Shown one piece after another: positions 1 through 8,441 of a DNA stretch of 64,000 nt. Location: contig NZ_JAFMTR010000051.1 in the NCBI RefSeq assembly GCF_018682675.1, positions 24,403 to 88,402 on the forward strand, written 5' to 3'. The notes beneath the pieces are model-generated. The model searched no databases. It was not told the origin of the DNA and worked only from the letters and a program-made list of their open reading frames with translations. The first letter of the stretch is position 1, and each line of letters opens with the position of its first letter. Source of the stretch: Sphingopyxis soli. Its GTDB lineage: Bacteria; Pseudomonadota; Alphaproteobacteria; Sphingomonadales; Sphingomonadaceae. The position numbers and the translations under genes are program-made.

Positions 1-39
1 TGCCGCGAGCTGATGCGCCACCCGCTCGTCGTGCGCGGG

Positions 40-657
40 TCAGAGCAGCTTTAGCTCCTGCGCACGCTCGACGATCTTGCGGTTGTTCGGCACGTCGAGC
101 TTGCGGCGGAGTTCGGCGATATGGAACGATACCGTCGGCTGCGCGATCGACAGCCGGTACGAGATTTCCTTGTTGCTCTCGCCCTGCGCCAGATAATGCA
201 GGATCGCCATCTGGCGCGACGACAGGGTTACGGGCGCAGCGCTGTACTTGCCGAGCGCCTCCTCCATATGCGGCGACAGATAGACGTCGCCCGCCAGCGC
301 GGCGTCGCAGGCGGCGATGATTTCCTCGGCCGGGTCGGCCTTGCTCACCGCGGCGCGCGCGCCGAGTTTCAGCGCGTAATCGACCTCGCCATAGCCCGAT
401 TCGCCGGTCAGGATGATCACCGTCATGTCGCGCGACCCGACGATTTCGGCGAGGATGTTGATCCCGCGCACGTCGGGCATGTTGAGGTCGAGAATGACGA
501 GGTCGACCGGCTGCGACTGGACGAAGGCGGCGACCGTCGCCCCGCGGTCGAGCGCACCGACCACCGAAAAGCGCGGATGCGCCGAAAAAAGCAGCCGGAG
601 CCCGCTCTGCGTGAGCGGGTGATCGTCGACGATCAAGATCCTGTGCGTGTCGCTCAT
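40..657 (-). CDS. NarL/FixJ-family response regulator (REC-LuxR HTH)
   Basis: This 205-residue protein has an N-terminal receiver domain (acidic pair D11-D12, phospho-acceptor D57 in VILDLNMPD, Thr in IILTGES, Lys near residue 106) and a C-terminal LuxR-type helix-turn-helix (LSSRQMAILHYLAQGESNKEI). It should act as a DNA-binding regulator phosphorylated by an unseen histidine kinase. I chose the ATG at 657 because it is preceded by a GGGAGGGCG ribosome site and begins the receiver fold directly; an upstream in-frame ATG at 945 would add a low-complexity tail with no domain. The cognate kinase is not in the window and may lie beyond the left edge. The regulon cannot be read from the sequence. 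Confidence 0.9.
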   Translation of the reverse strand: MSDTHRILIVDDHPLTQSGLRLLFSAHPRFSVVGALDRGATVAAFVQSQPVDLVILDLNMPDVRGINILAEIVGSRDMTVIILTGESGYGEVDYALKLGARAAVSKADPAEEIIAACDAALAGDVYLSPHMEEALGKYSAAPVTLSSRQMAILHYLAQGESNKEISYRLSIAQPTVSFHIAELRRKLDVPNNRKIVERAQELKLL

Positions 658-853
658 CGCCCTCCCGCCCCGATCGGACCGCACATCGATGCCCCAGACG
701 GACAAGCGCCCGCAACCCCAATAAATTTGAGGCAGGGCACGCGGTAATATTGGAAAAGTCGCGCACTCGAAGCGACTCGAAGCCCCGACCTCCGCCCTGG
801 AAGCGGGCGCCAACAGGCTCGGGTCGGGCCCTAAGCCATCCCCGCAGCCCCGG

Positions 854-1519
854 TCATGCCGTTTCCTTGGCGCCATCCACTTGATCGATCGGCGCCCACC
901 GCTCGGGGTGCCGGCCATAGGCGCGGAGGAACAGGATCGCGGCAAGCCGCGCGCGGGCGTCCTTCTGCTTCGGCGTCGGCGGGTTGGTGAGACCCCACAG
1001 GCTCTCGAAATGGAAATTCGATGCGGCCAGCGCGACGAGGTCGTCGCCCGCCTGCCAATAATCGTCGGTCCAGAGAAGGTCGCCGAAATTGGTGCGCAGA
1101 TAGTCGGCGATACTCTTCTGCGTCCGGCGCGGGCCGCGTTCGAAGAAGATGCGCACCAGTTCGGGATTGCGTTCGGACATCGGACTGATCAGCCGGAACA
1201 TCTGCACCGCGATCGGCGCGGTCATGCGTTCGATGATCGTCCGCGACAGATGCGTCAGCTGATCGAGCGGCGAATCGCCAGCGGCCGAAAAATCGATGCC
1301 GCCGCGAATCCCGGCCGCCGTATCCTCGACGACCGCGGCGAATAACTCCTCCTTCGACGGGAAATAGGACCAGAGGGTGCGCTTGGACCCGCCGAGCTGC
1401 GCCGCGATGGCCGACATCGACGCGCCCTCGAAGCCCTTCTCGAAAAAATGCTCGCGCGCGACAGCGATGATCTGGGCGCGCTTCTGGAGCCGCTGGCTCT
1501 CTCTCTTACCAATTTTCAT
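854..1519 (-). CDS. TetR/AcrR-family repressor of the adjacent efflux operon
   Basis: This 221-residue protein has a typical TetR N-terminal HTH (AREHFFEKGFEGASMSAIAA, then LGGSKRTLWSYFPSKEEL) and a variable ligand-binding C-terminal half. The start at 1519 (MKIGKRESQ) is set just before the HTH; the longer reading to 1603 runs through the regulatory region. It is divergent from the outer-membrane-factor/EmrAB operon at 1765. The gap holds two identical-format palindromes (GGTAC-N6-GTACC) flanking a promoter, so it most likely represses both itself and the pump until a toxic ligand binds. The ligand is unknown. Confidence 0.93.
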   Translation of the reverse strand: MKIGKRESQRLQKRAQIIAVAREHFFEKGFEGASMSAIAAQLGGSKRTLWSYFPSKEELFAAVVEDTAAGIRGGIDFSAAGDSPLDQLTHLSRTIIERMTAPIAVQMFRLISPMSERNPELVRIFFERGPRRTQKSIADYLRTNFGDLLWTDDYWQAGDDLVALAASNFHFESLWGLTNPPTPKQKDARARLAAILFLRAYGRHPERWAPIDQVDGAKETA

Positions 1520-1676
1520 CCCGTCAATATGGTACCAGCCCCCACCCTTTGCAAGAGAGGAAAATCCCGAATGGGGTACTGCATCGTTGCACATTCTCTG
1601 CATTCCGGTACCATATCATGACTGAATTTATCGCATAATGCCGCATATCATGTTGAAATTTATGGTGTTATATAAA

Positions 1677-1692
1677 GGTACCGCGTAGTACC
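1677..1692. promoter_or_regulatory. Probable TetR operator O1, GGTAC-N6-GTACC
   Basis: A perfect 5-bp inverted repeat (GGTAC, spacer CGCGTA, GTACC) lies just upstream of the -35-like TTGACA of the efflux operon. The same half-sites with the same 6-bp spacer recur at 1734-1749. The match in both sequence and spacing supports a dimeric TetR site. Assignment to the neighbouring TetR is inference. Confidence 0.7.
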
Positions 1693-1701
1693 ATTTTTGG
1701 A

Positions 1702-1730
1702 TTGACATTCGGGGCACGAATCGCGATTTA
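1702..1730 (+). promoter_or_regulatory. Putative sigma-70 promoter of the efflux operon
   Basis: TTGACA at 1702-1707 is followed after 17 bp by GATTTA at 1725-1730, a weak but acceptable -10. The element sits exactly between the two GGTAC-N6-GTACC palindromes and 35 bp upstream of the first gene's start codon. Repressor bound at either palindrome would occlude it. Confidence 0.55.
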
Positions 1731-1733
1731 AAG

Positions 1734-1749
1734 GGTACTGAATAGTACC
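1734..1749. promoter_or_regulatory. Probable TetR operator O2, GGTAC-N6-GTACC
   Basis: This second copy of the palindrome (spacer TGAATA) has its centre 57 bp from that of the first. It covers the expected transcription start region and ends just before the AAAGGAA ribosome site of the outer-membrane-factor gene. Confidence 0.7.
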
Positions 1750-1764
1750 TCAAAGGAATCGACG

Positions 1765-3189
1765 ATGATCGTAACCCGCTTCGGCGGGCTGGCCATGCTC
1801 ATGACCAGCGCCGCCACTTTGACCGCCTGCGCCTCGGTCCCCGACCTCGGTGCGCGCCCCGAAACCCGTGCGCCGGAAACCATCGCCAGCGCCGCAAGCC
1901 TGGGCGGCGACGCCGGTGTCTGGCCCGCCGACGGCTGGTGGAAAGGCTATGGCGATGCCCAGCTCGACGCGCTGATGCAGGAAGCGATCGCCGGATCGCC
2001 CGACCTGCGCATGGCTTCGGCGCGACTCCGCAAGGCGCAGGCCTATGCCCGTCAGGCGGGCGCAGCACTGCTGCCGCAAATCGATGGGACGAGCAGCGCG
2101 GGCTTCGTCCAGCAGAGCGAGAATAACGGCGTCCCCGCGCAATTCGTCCCCGACGGCTGGGAAGACACCGCGAAGACCGGGCTCTCCTTCTCGCTCGACC
2201 TCGATCTGTGGGGCAAGAACCGCGCGACGCTCGCCGCCGCGAAAGCCGATGCGCTGGCGGCGGCCTATGAGGTGCAGGAAGCGCGGAGCGCACTGACCGC
2301 CGCGCTCGCCGGCAGCTATGCCGAACTCGCCCGGCTTCATGCCCAGCGCGACGTGCTCGACCGCACGGTGCAGAACCGGCTCGAGACGCTGAAGCTCGTC
2401 GGCGACCGCGTCTATGCCGGGCTCGACAATCAGGCCGCGCTCAAGCAGGCGCGCTCGCGCGTTCCCGCCGCCAGGGCCGAGCTCGCCGCAACCGACGAAG
2501 CGATCGCGCTGACGAAGAACAGCATCGCCGAACTCACCGGCGCCGGTCCCGACCGCGCGCTGACGATCGGCCGCCCCGCGGTCGCGCTCGCCGCCGTCCG
2601 CGGCGTCCCCGCCAATGCGTCGATCGACCTGATCGGCCGCCGTCCCGACATCGCTGCGGCGCTCGCCGGTGTCGATGCGCAGACGAGCCGGATCAAGGCG
2701 GCGCGTGCCGCCTTCTATCCGAACATCAGCCTTACCGGGCTGATCGGTTTGCAGGCGCTCGGCATCGGCAATCTCGCCGACAGCGGCTCGCTCTATGGCA
2801 GTGCCGGCCCCGCGATCAGCCTGCCGGTCTTCCACGGCGGCGCGATCAGCGCGCAATATCGCGGCACGCGGGCGCAATATGACGAAGCCGTCGCGCGCTA
2901 CGACGCGACCGTGATCGGCGCGCTCCACGATGTCGCCGACACGCTGGTCAGCCGCCGCGCGCTCGCCGAACGGCTGAGCCTGTCGCTGGCTTCGCTCAAG
3001 GATGCCGAGGCCGCGCACGACCTTTCGCGCCAGCGCTACGAGCGCGGACTCGCCTCCTATCTCGATGTGCTCAGCAACGAGGAAAATGTCCTGCAGGCGA
3101 GGCGTTCGGTCGCCGACCTCCAGGCGCGCGTCTTCACGCTCGACGTCCAGATGGTCCGCTCGCTCGGCGGCGGATTCACCAAAGCCTGA
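1765..3189 (+). CDS. NodT/OprM-family outer membrane efflux lipoprotein
   Basis: This 474-residue outer-membrane channel protein of a tripartite efflux pump carries a lipoprotein signal peptide with a lipobox at LTAC (acylated Cys about residue 22), followed by two outer-membrane-efflux repeats typical of NodT/OprM (for example DLDLWGKNRATLAAA in the first, GRRPDIAAA and FYPNISLTGLIG in the second). The start at 1765 has an AAAGGAA ribosome site. It is the first gene of an operon with a small membrane protein, an HlyD adaptor and an EmrB-type pump, so it should form the exit duct for that pump. Confidence 0.93.
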   Translation: MIVTRFGGLAMLMTSAATLTACASVPDLGARPETRAPETIASAASLGGDAGVWPADGWWKGYGDAQLDALMQEAIAGSPDLRMASARLRKAQAYARQAGAALLPQIDGTSSAGFVQQSENNGVPAQFVPDGWEDTAKTGLSFSLDLDLWGKNRATLAAAKADALAAAYEVQEARSALTAALAGSYAELARLHAQRDVLDRTVQNRLETLKLVGDRVYAGLDNQAALKQARSRVPAARAELAATDEAIALTKNSIAELTGAGPDRALTIGRPAVALAAVRGVPANASIDLIGRRPDIAAALAGVDAQTSRIKAARAAFYPNISLTGLIGLQALGIGNLADSGSLYGSAGPAISLPVFHGGAISAQYRGTRAQYDEAVARYDATVIGALHDVADTLVSRRALAERLSLSLASLKDAEAAHDLSRQRYERGLASYLDVLSNEENVLQARRSVADLQARVFTLDVQMVRSLGGGFTKA

Positions 3190-3229
3190 TCCTCTCCCCT
3201 CCCAACCACCAAAGGAAAGACCCATCCCC

Positions 3230-3388
3230 ATGAATAGCAATGTCAAAAATCCGAAGCGCCAGCGCGCGCTGCGCTGGCTGGGCTACGGCCTGCTGCTCAA
3301 GCTCGCGCTCGTTGGCGGCGCCTGGCTGTTCGCCGCAACCGCCCAGCAGATCATGACCACCCCCCCTCTGATCATTTCCGCACGATGA
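3230..3388 (+). CDS. Small single-span membrane protein in the efflux operon
   Basis: This 52-residue ORF starts at ATG 3230 behind a clear ribosome site (AAAGGAAAGA, 3211-3220). Its basic N-terminus (NPKRQRALRW) is followed by one hydrophobic helix (residues about 16-37) and a short tail. It lies between the outer-membrane-factor gene and the adaptor gene, with 40-bp and 18-bp gaps. The positive-inside N-terminus, ribosome site and position support a real inner-membrane peptide, possibly an accessory or stabiliser of the pump. I recognise no named family. Confidence 0.65.
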   Translation: MNSNVKNPKRQRALRWLGYGLLLKLALVGGAWLFAATAQQIMTTPPLIISAR

Positions 3389-3406
3389 TTTCCAAAGGAC
3401 AGACCG

Positions 3407-4597
3407 ATGACTCAAGTAGCTTTTCTCGACCATGCCGATGATTTCCGCGACGACGGCGCGCGGGCCACCGAACCGACGATCAACGCGAACGAGGCCGCGA
3501 CCTCGGCCAGGCGCAAGAAGCTGTTTGCCGCGCTCGGCGGCGCGGTGCTCCTCGCCGGTGCCGGTTACTGGCTGCTCGCCGACGGCGATCTGGTCGCGAC
3601 CGACAATGCCTATGTCGCCGCGGACTCGGCGCAGGTAACCCCGCTTGTCTCGGGCGCGGTGGTCAAGGTGTTCGTCGTCAACACGCAGAATGTGAAGCGC
3701 GGCGATATCCTGATCCAGCTCGACGACACCGACGCCAGACTGGCGCTGGCGCGCGCCGAGGCCGATTATGCCCGCGCCCGCCGCCAGTTCGGCCAGGCGG
3801 TCGCGACCAGCAGCTCGCTGGCCGGACAGGTCAGCGCCGGTGCGGCCTCGATCGGTCAGGCAGAGGCGCAGGTGCAGATCGCGACTGCAGCGCTGGCCAA
3901 GGCGCGCATCGACCTCGACCGCCGCGCCGGCATTGCCGACGGCGGCGCGGTGTCGGGCGAGGAACTGACCGTCGTCCGCAACGCCTATGCCGCCGCGCAG
4001 GGCAATCTGGCGCAGGCGAAGGCCGGGCTGGCCCAGGCCGTCGCCTCGCGCAATTCGGCGTCGGGCTCGCTCGCCGCGAACAATGCGATGATCGCGGGCG
4101 TTTCGGTCAACAACCACCCCGATGTGCTCGCCGCCAAGGCGAAGCTCGATCAGGCGCGTATCGACCTGGAACGCACGGTGATCCGCGCGCCCGTCGACGG
4201 CGTCGTCACCAACAAGCAAGTGCAGGTCGGCCAGCGCGTTTCGGCGGGCAGCGTCGCGATGACGATCGTTCCGATCGGCGCCGTCTATGTCGACGCCAAC
4301 TTCAAGGAAGGCCAGCTCGAACGCGTTCGCGTCGGCCAGCCGGTCGAGCTCGTCTCCGACCTCTATGGGTCGGACGTCGTCTTCCACGGCCGCGTCGAGG
4401 GCTTTTCGGGCGGTACCGGTTCGGCGTTCGCGCTGATCCCCGCGCAGAATGCGACGGGCAACTGGATCAAGGTGGTCCAGCGCCTGCCGGTGCGCGTCTC
4501 GCTCGATCCGAAGGAGCTCAAGCGGCATCCGTTGCGCGTCGGCCTGTCGATGGAGGCCGAGATCGACGTCGCAAGCCGCCGGAAGGACGTCCGGTGA
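3407..4597 (+). CDS. emrA: HlyD/EmrA-family membrane fusion protein
   Basis: This 396-residue periplasmic adaptor has a short cytoplasmic N-terminus, one membrane anchor (about residues 38-60) and the EmrA hallmark TDNAYV. A biotinyl-lipoyl-like half motif, a long Ala-rich alpha-helical hairpin, the second lipoyl half (RTVIRAPVDGVVTNK) and a C-terminal beta-barrel follow. It links the inner-membrane EmrB pump to the outer-membrane channel encoded upstream. The ribosome site AAAGGAC precedes the start. The 3' end overlaps the pump gene by 4 bp (GTGA), implying translational coupling. Confidence 0.94.
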   Translation: MTQVAFLDHADDFRDDGARATEPTINANEAATSARRKKLFAALGGAVLLAGAGYWLLADGDLVATDNAYVAADSAQVTPLVSGAVVKVFVVNTQNVKRGDILIQLDDTDARLALARAEADYARARRQFGQAVATSSSLAGQVSAGAASIGQAEAQVQIATAALAKARIDLDRRAGIADGGAVSGEELTVVRNAYAAAQGNLAQAKAGLAQAVASRNSASGSLAANNAMIAGVSVNNHPDVLAAKAKLDQARIDLERTVIRAPVDGVVTNKQVQVGQRVSAGSVAMTIVPIGAVYVDANFKEGQLERVRVGQPVELVSDLYGSDVVFHGRVEGFSGGTGSAFALIPAQNATGNWIKVVQRLPVRVSLDPKELKRHPLRVGLSMEAEIDVASRRKDVR

Positions 4598-6153
4598 GCG
4601 CGGCGGGCACCCAGCACTCCGGCGCCGGGGACCACAGCTCGACGATCCTGACGGGCAGCATGTTGCTGCTCGCCGGGGCGGTGCTCGCGGTCAGCAACTT
4701 CATGGTCGTGCTCGATACCACGATCGCGAACGTGTCGGTCGCGCATATCGCCGGCGGCCTCGGCATCTCCTCCTCGGAGGGAACATGGGTGATCACATCC
4801 TATGCCGTGGCCGAGGCGATCTGCGTGCCGCTCACCGGATGGCTCTCGCGGCGCCTCGGCACCGTGCGGCTGTTCGCGGGCGGGATGCTCGGCTTCGGCA
4901 TCTTCTCCTTCCTCTGCGGCACCGCGACCAGCCTCACCATGCTCGTCGCCTTCCGTATCGGGCAGGGGATTTGCGGCGGGCCGCTGATGGCGCTCAGTCA
5001 GACCCTGCTGCTGCGGGTCTTTCCCAAGGACAAACATGCGATGACGATGGGGATTTGGGCGATGACGACGCTGACCGCGCCGATCTTCGGCCCGATCCTG
5101 GGCGGCACCATCTCCGACAGCTGGGGCTGGCACTGGATCTTCTTCATCAACGTCCCCGTTGCGGCGATCTGCGCCTTCACGGCGTGGACGGTGCTGCGCA
5201 AAGCGGAGACCGAGAAGGTGAACGAGCCCGTCGACGGTTTCGGGCTGGTTCTGCTCGTCCTCTGGGTCGGTGCGTTGCAGCTGATGCTCGATCTCGGGCG
5301 CGAACATGACTGGTTCAGCGCGGACATCATCGTCCAGCTCGCCATCATCGCGATCATCGGCTTCGCGAGCTTCCTGATCTGGGAGCTGACGCACGACAGG
5401 CCCGTGGTCGACCTTCGGCCTTTCCGCCACCGCGGCTTCACCGTGGCGGTCATCGCATTGGTGTTCGCTTACGGCACCTTCTTCGCAAGCCTGGTGGTGA
5501 TCCCGCAATGGTTGCAGGGCGCGATGGGCTACACCGCGACCTGGGCCGGCTATGCCACCGCGTTCAACGGCGTGGCGGCGGTGCTGATGGCGCCGGTCGT
5601 CGCGAAGCGGATGACCGAGGTCGATCCGCGCCGGCTCGTCTTCATCGGCGTGCTCTGGCTCGGCGGCACCTCGCTGCTCCGCGTCTTCTGGTGGAACAGC
5701 GGCGCCGACTTCTGGACGCTGGCGCTCCCCCAGTTGATCCAGGGCGCGGGCATGCCCTTCTTCTTCGTGCCTTTGACGACCATCGCCCTCGGCGCGGTCG
5801 ACGAAGAGGAAACGGCCTCGGCGGCGGGGGTGATGAACTTCCTGCGGACGATGGCCGGGGCCGTCGCCGTCGCGATCTCGACGACGCTCTGGTACGACGG
5901 CGCGCAGGAAAAGCGCGACGGCCTCTCGGGCGTCCTCCACGGCACGCAGGCGGCGATCGATGGGCTGATGGCCAAGGGCTACAGCCTCGAGCAGGCCCGC
6001 CAGATCATCAGCCAGATGGTCGACAAGGAAAGCGTCGCGCTGGCGACAGGGCAGACCTTCGTCTGGGCCGCGTTCGTCTTCGCTGCCGCCGCCTCGATCA
6101 TCTGGCTTGCCCCGCGGCCGACGCGCGCCGTGGATACCAGTTCGGTGCACTGA
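4594..6153 (+). CDS. emrB: EmrB/QacA-family DHA2 drug:H+ antiporter
   Basis: This 519-residue major-facilitator transporter of the 14-helix DHA2 type has motif LDTTIANVS in the first helix, PLTGWLSRRLGTVRLF between helices 2 and 3, and a motif-C-like stretch (APIFGPILGG) before SWGWHWIFFINVP. It begins at a GTG overlapping the emrA stop codon. It should export hydrophobic toxicants using the proton gradient, with the two upstream products completing a three-component pump. The substrate cannot be told from the sequence. Confidence 0.94.
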   Translation: MSAAGTQHSGAGDHSSTILTGSMLLLAGAVLAVSNFMVVLDTTIANVSVAHIAGGLGISSSEGTWVITSYAVAEAICVPLTGWLSRRLGTVRLFAGGMLGFGIFSFLCGTATSLTMLVAFRIGQGICGGPLMALSQTLLLRVFPKDKHAMTMGIWAMTTLTAPIFGPILGGTISDSWGWHWIFFINVPVAAICAFTAWTVLRKAETEKVNEPVDGFGLVLLVLWVGALQLMLDLGREHDWFSADIIVQLAIIAIIGFASFLIWELTHDRPVVDLRPFRHRGFTVAVIALVFAYGTFFASLVVIPQWLQGAMGYTATWAGYATAFNGVAAVLMAPVVAKRMTEVDPRRLVFIGVLWLGGTSLLRVFWWNSGADFWTLALPQLIQGAGMPFFFVPLTTIALGAVDEEETASAAGVMNFLRTMAGAVAVAISTTLWYDGAQEKRDGLSGVLHGTQAAIDGLMAKGYSLEQARQIISQMVDKESVALATGQTFVWAAFVFAAAASIIWLAPRPTRAVDTSSVH

Positions 6154-6170
6154 CCTGCATCGTGCGGAAG

Positions 6171-6211
6171 TTCCGGGCGGGCACCTCCCCCTGCCCCCCG
6201 CCCGCCCGGAA
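6171..6211 (+). terminator. GC-rich hairpin after emrB
   Basis: A perfect 11-bp inverted repeat (TTCCGGGCGGG at 6171-6181, CCCGCCCGGAA at 6201-6211) with a 19-nt loop begins 17 bp after the emrB stop. No T-run follows, so it may be a terminator helped by Rho, or a transcript-stabilising hairpin. Confidence 0.5.
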
Positions 6212-6353
6212 CGACCATCGTCGGCGCGAGCCGGTCGACCGCTCCCCCCGTGTCGGTCGGCTCGCGTTCGATCCTTCGCCCCGCAATCAAGCCGAAACGC
6301 GATTCTGCGTCACAGGATTTTTGCACCCGAAATCAAGCAACAAGGATTATGTC

Positions 6354-8396
6354 ATGACCAATATTCCCAACCGAAACCGCCGCGCCGGATACGGCAAAGC
6401 CGCCGCGCTGTGGCTGCTTTTTGCCGGCGCATCGCTCGTCGCCATGGAACATCCCGCCGACGCCGCGACCACCGCGACGACCGCTACGATTGCGGTCGAC
6501 AACACACCGCCCGCGATCGTCTTCGCCTTCGAGCCGACGGTCATGGTGCATATCGACGGCAAGCCCGTGCTTCGCGACATGAAGTCGGCGGGCGTCCGGC
6601 GCGTCGTCAACACGCGCGCGCTGCTGGTCCGGGCAGGCAATCTTTACTATCTGCGCGTCGGCGGCCGCTGGCTGACCGCAACCGCGCTGAACGCCCGCTG
6701 GACGCTGGCCCGCGACGTGCCTGCCAATGTGACCTGGGCGCTGAACGAAGCCACATCGCACAAGCTGGCCGATCCGATGGACAAGACGGCGGACGATGTC
6801 GCCGCGCTGCTGCGCACCGGCCGCGCGCCGGTGATCGTCGTGCGCAGCGACGCTGCCGAGCTGATCGCCATATCGGGCGAGCCGCAATTCGCGCCGATCG
6901 CGGGCACGACGCTCGCCTATGTCGCGAACACGCGCGCCGACGTCTTTGTCACCGCGAACACCAACTGGTATCTGCTGCTGTCGGGACGCTGGTTCGTCGC
7001 GCCGTCGGCGAAGGGGCCATGGACTTATGTCGCGCCCGACAGGCTGCCCGCCGACTTCGCGCGCATCCCCGCCGACAGCCCCAAGGGCGTGGTCCTCGCA
7101 TCGGTTGCCGGGACGCCGCAGGCGAAGGCGGCAATCGCCAGCAACAGCATCCCGCAGACCGCGACGGTCGATCGCAAGCAGGCAAGCTTCACCGCGACTT
7201 ATGACGGCAATCCCGAATTCCGCGCCGTGACGGGGACCGGTCTTACCTACGCGCGCAATGCGGCGGTGCCGGTGATCGGCGTCGATGCCAGCCACTATTA
7301 CGCCGTTTCGAATGGCGTCTGGTTCGCCGCGTCGTCGCCGCACGGTCCGTGGGTGGTCGCGACCAGCGTCGCGCCCGCAATCTATACGATCCCGGCCAGC
7401 TCGCCGCTCCATTTTGTGACCTATGTCCGCGTCTATGGGGTCAGCGGCGACAGCGTTCTGGTCGGCTATACGCCCGGCTATTACGGCATCGTGTCGACCG
7501 GAACCGTCGTCGTCTATGGCACCGGCTATCGCTGCACCGCGTGGGTCGGTTCGGTCTGGTATGGCTGTCCCGCCACTTACGCGCCCGCCGCCTATTGGTA
7601 TGGCGGCGCCTATCCCGTCGCGGGGGCGTGGAACGTCTATGGCCAGTGGGGCAATGCCGTCGTCGCGGGCACCGCGGCGGCATGGGCCAATCCGTGGACC
7701 GGCAATTACGGCCGCGCGGTGGAAGGCGGCTATTACAACCAGGCGACCGGTGGAGGCGGGGTCGGACAGGCGGCGGTCAACACCAACGCCTATACCGGCA
7801 CCACCACCGCGGTGGCGCGCGGTGTGCGCTACAATCCCGAAACAGGCCGTGTCGTCGCGAACGAAGGCGTCGCAGCCTATAACCCCTATACGGGACAGGC
7901 GGGCGCCGCGAACCACCGCGAGGTCTATAATAGCAACACCGGCCGCCAGACGAGCATGGCGGGCGCGGCGGGTGTCGGCCCGGAAGGCGCGGGCGCGGTC
8001 GGCGGATTCTCGACGACGGGTTCCGGCGGCAACGCTGCGGGCGTCGGCGGCGTCACTTACGACCGTGACAGCGGCACGGTGAACGCCGGTGGCGCGGTCA
8101 AGGTCGGCGACGATGTCTATGCCGGGAAAAATGGCGACGTCTATCAAAAGACCGACAGCGGCTGGGAACAGGTGGAGCGCAGCACGGCGCAGCGGCAGAA
8201 TGGGCAGCGATCGTCCGGCACGACGACCGGGCCGGTGGACCGCGGCACCGGCAGCAAGGCCGCCTCGACCAGCCGTCAGCGACCCGAACGCGGCAGCATC
8301 GGAAACGGCGGGATCACCGGCGCCAAGGGTGGCAGCCGTCCTGCGATCGGCGGCGGCGGTCGCCCCGCGAAGGGCGGCCGTCCCCGCAAGCGGTGA
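6354..8396 (+). CDS. Secreted tryptophan/tyrosine-rich repeat protein, unknown function
   Basis: This 680-residue exported protein starts at ATG 6354 (AAGGATT ribosome site). A signal peptide covers residues 1-39 (hydrophobic core AALWLLFAGASLVAM). Three modules about 105-110 residues apart (near 96, 202 and 312) share a W/Y-Y-x3-G-x-W-F-x-A-x4-GPW core, for example NWYLLLSGRWFVAPSAKGPW and HYYAVSNGVWFAASSPHGPW. The C-terminal third is Gly/Tyr/Asn-rich (YNPETGR, YNPYTGQ, YNSNTGR) and ends in a basic, Gly-rich tail. Some databases label similar proteins carbohydrate-binding; no catalytic motif is visible. It follows the pump operon after a 200-bp gap and may be transcribed separately. Confidence 0.75.
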   Translation: MTNIPNRNRRAGYGKAAALWLLFAGASLVAMEHPADAATTATTATIAVDNTPPAIVFAFEPTVMVHIDGKPVLRDMKSAGVRRVVNTRALLVRAGNLYYLRVGGRWLTATALNARWTLARDVPANVTWALNEATSHKLADPMDKTADDVAALLRTGRAPVIVVRSDAAELIAISGEPQFAPIAGTTLAYVANTRADVFVTANTNWYLLLSGRWFVAPSAKGPWTYVAPDRLPADFARIPADSPKGVVLASVAGTPQAKAAIASNSIPQTATVDRKQASFTATYDGNPEFRAVTGTGLTYARNAAVPVIGVDASHYYAVSNGVWFAASSPHGPWVVATSVAPAIYTIPASSPLHFVTYVRVYGVSGDSVLVGYTPGYYGIVSTGTVVVYGTGYRCTAWVGSVWYGCPATYAPAAYWYGGAYPVAGAWNVYGQWGNAVVAGTAAAWANPWTGNYGRAVEGGYYNQATGGGGVGQAAVNTNAYTGTTTAVARGVRYNPETGRVVANEGVAAYNPYTGQAGAANHREVYNSNTGRQTSMAGAAGVGPEGAGAVGGFSTTGSGGNAAGVGGVTYDRDSGTVNAGGAVKVGDDVYAGKNGDVYQKTDSGWEQVERSTAQRQNGQRSSGTTTGPVDRGTGSKAASTSRQRPERGSIGNGGITGAKGGSRPAIGGGGRPAKGGRPRKR

Positions 8397-8441
8397 CGGT
8401 TCGGGCGAGGGCGCACCGGTGCGCCCTCGCCTGCCGCGGCC

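Noticed and set aside
4363..6150. A 595-codon minus-strand ORF opposite emrB
   Set aside because: Its composition is charged and low in complexity, and it lies entirely within the convincing emrA/emrB genes.
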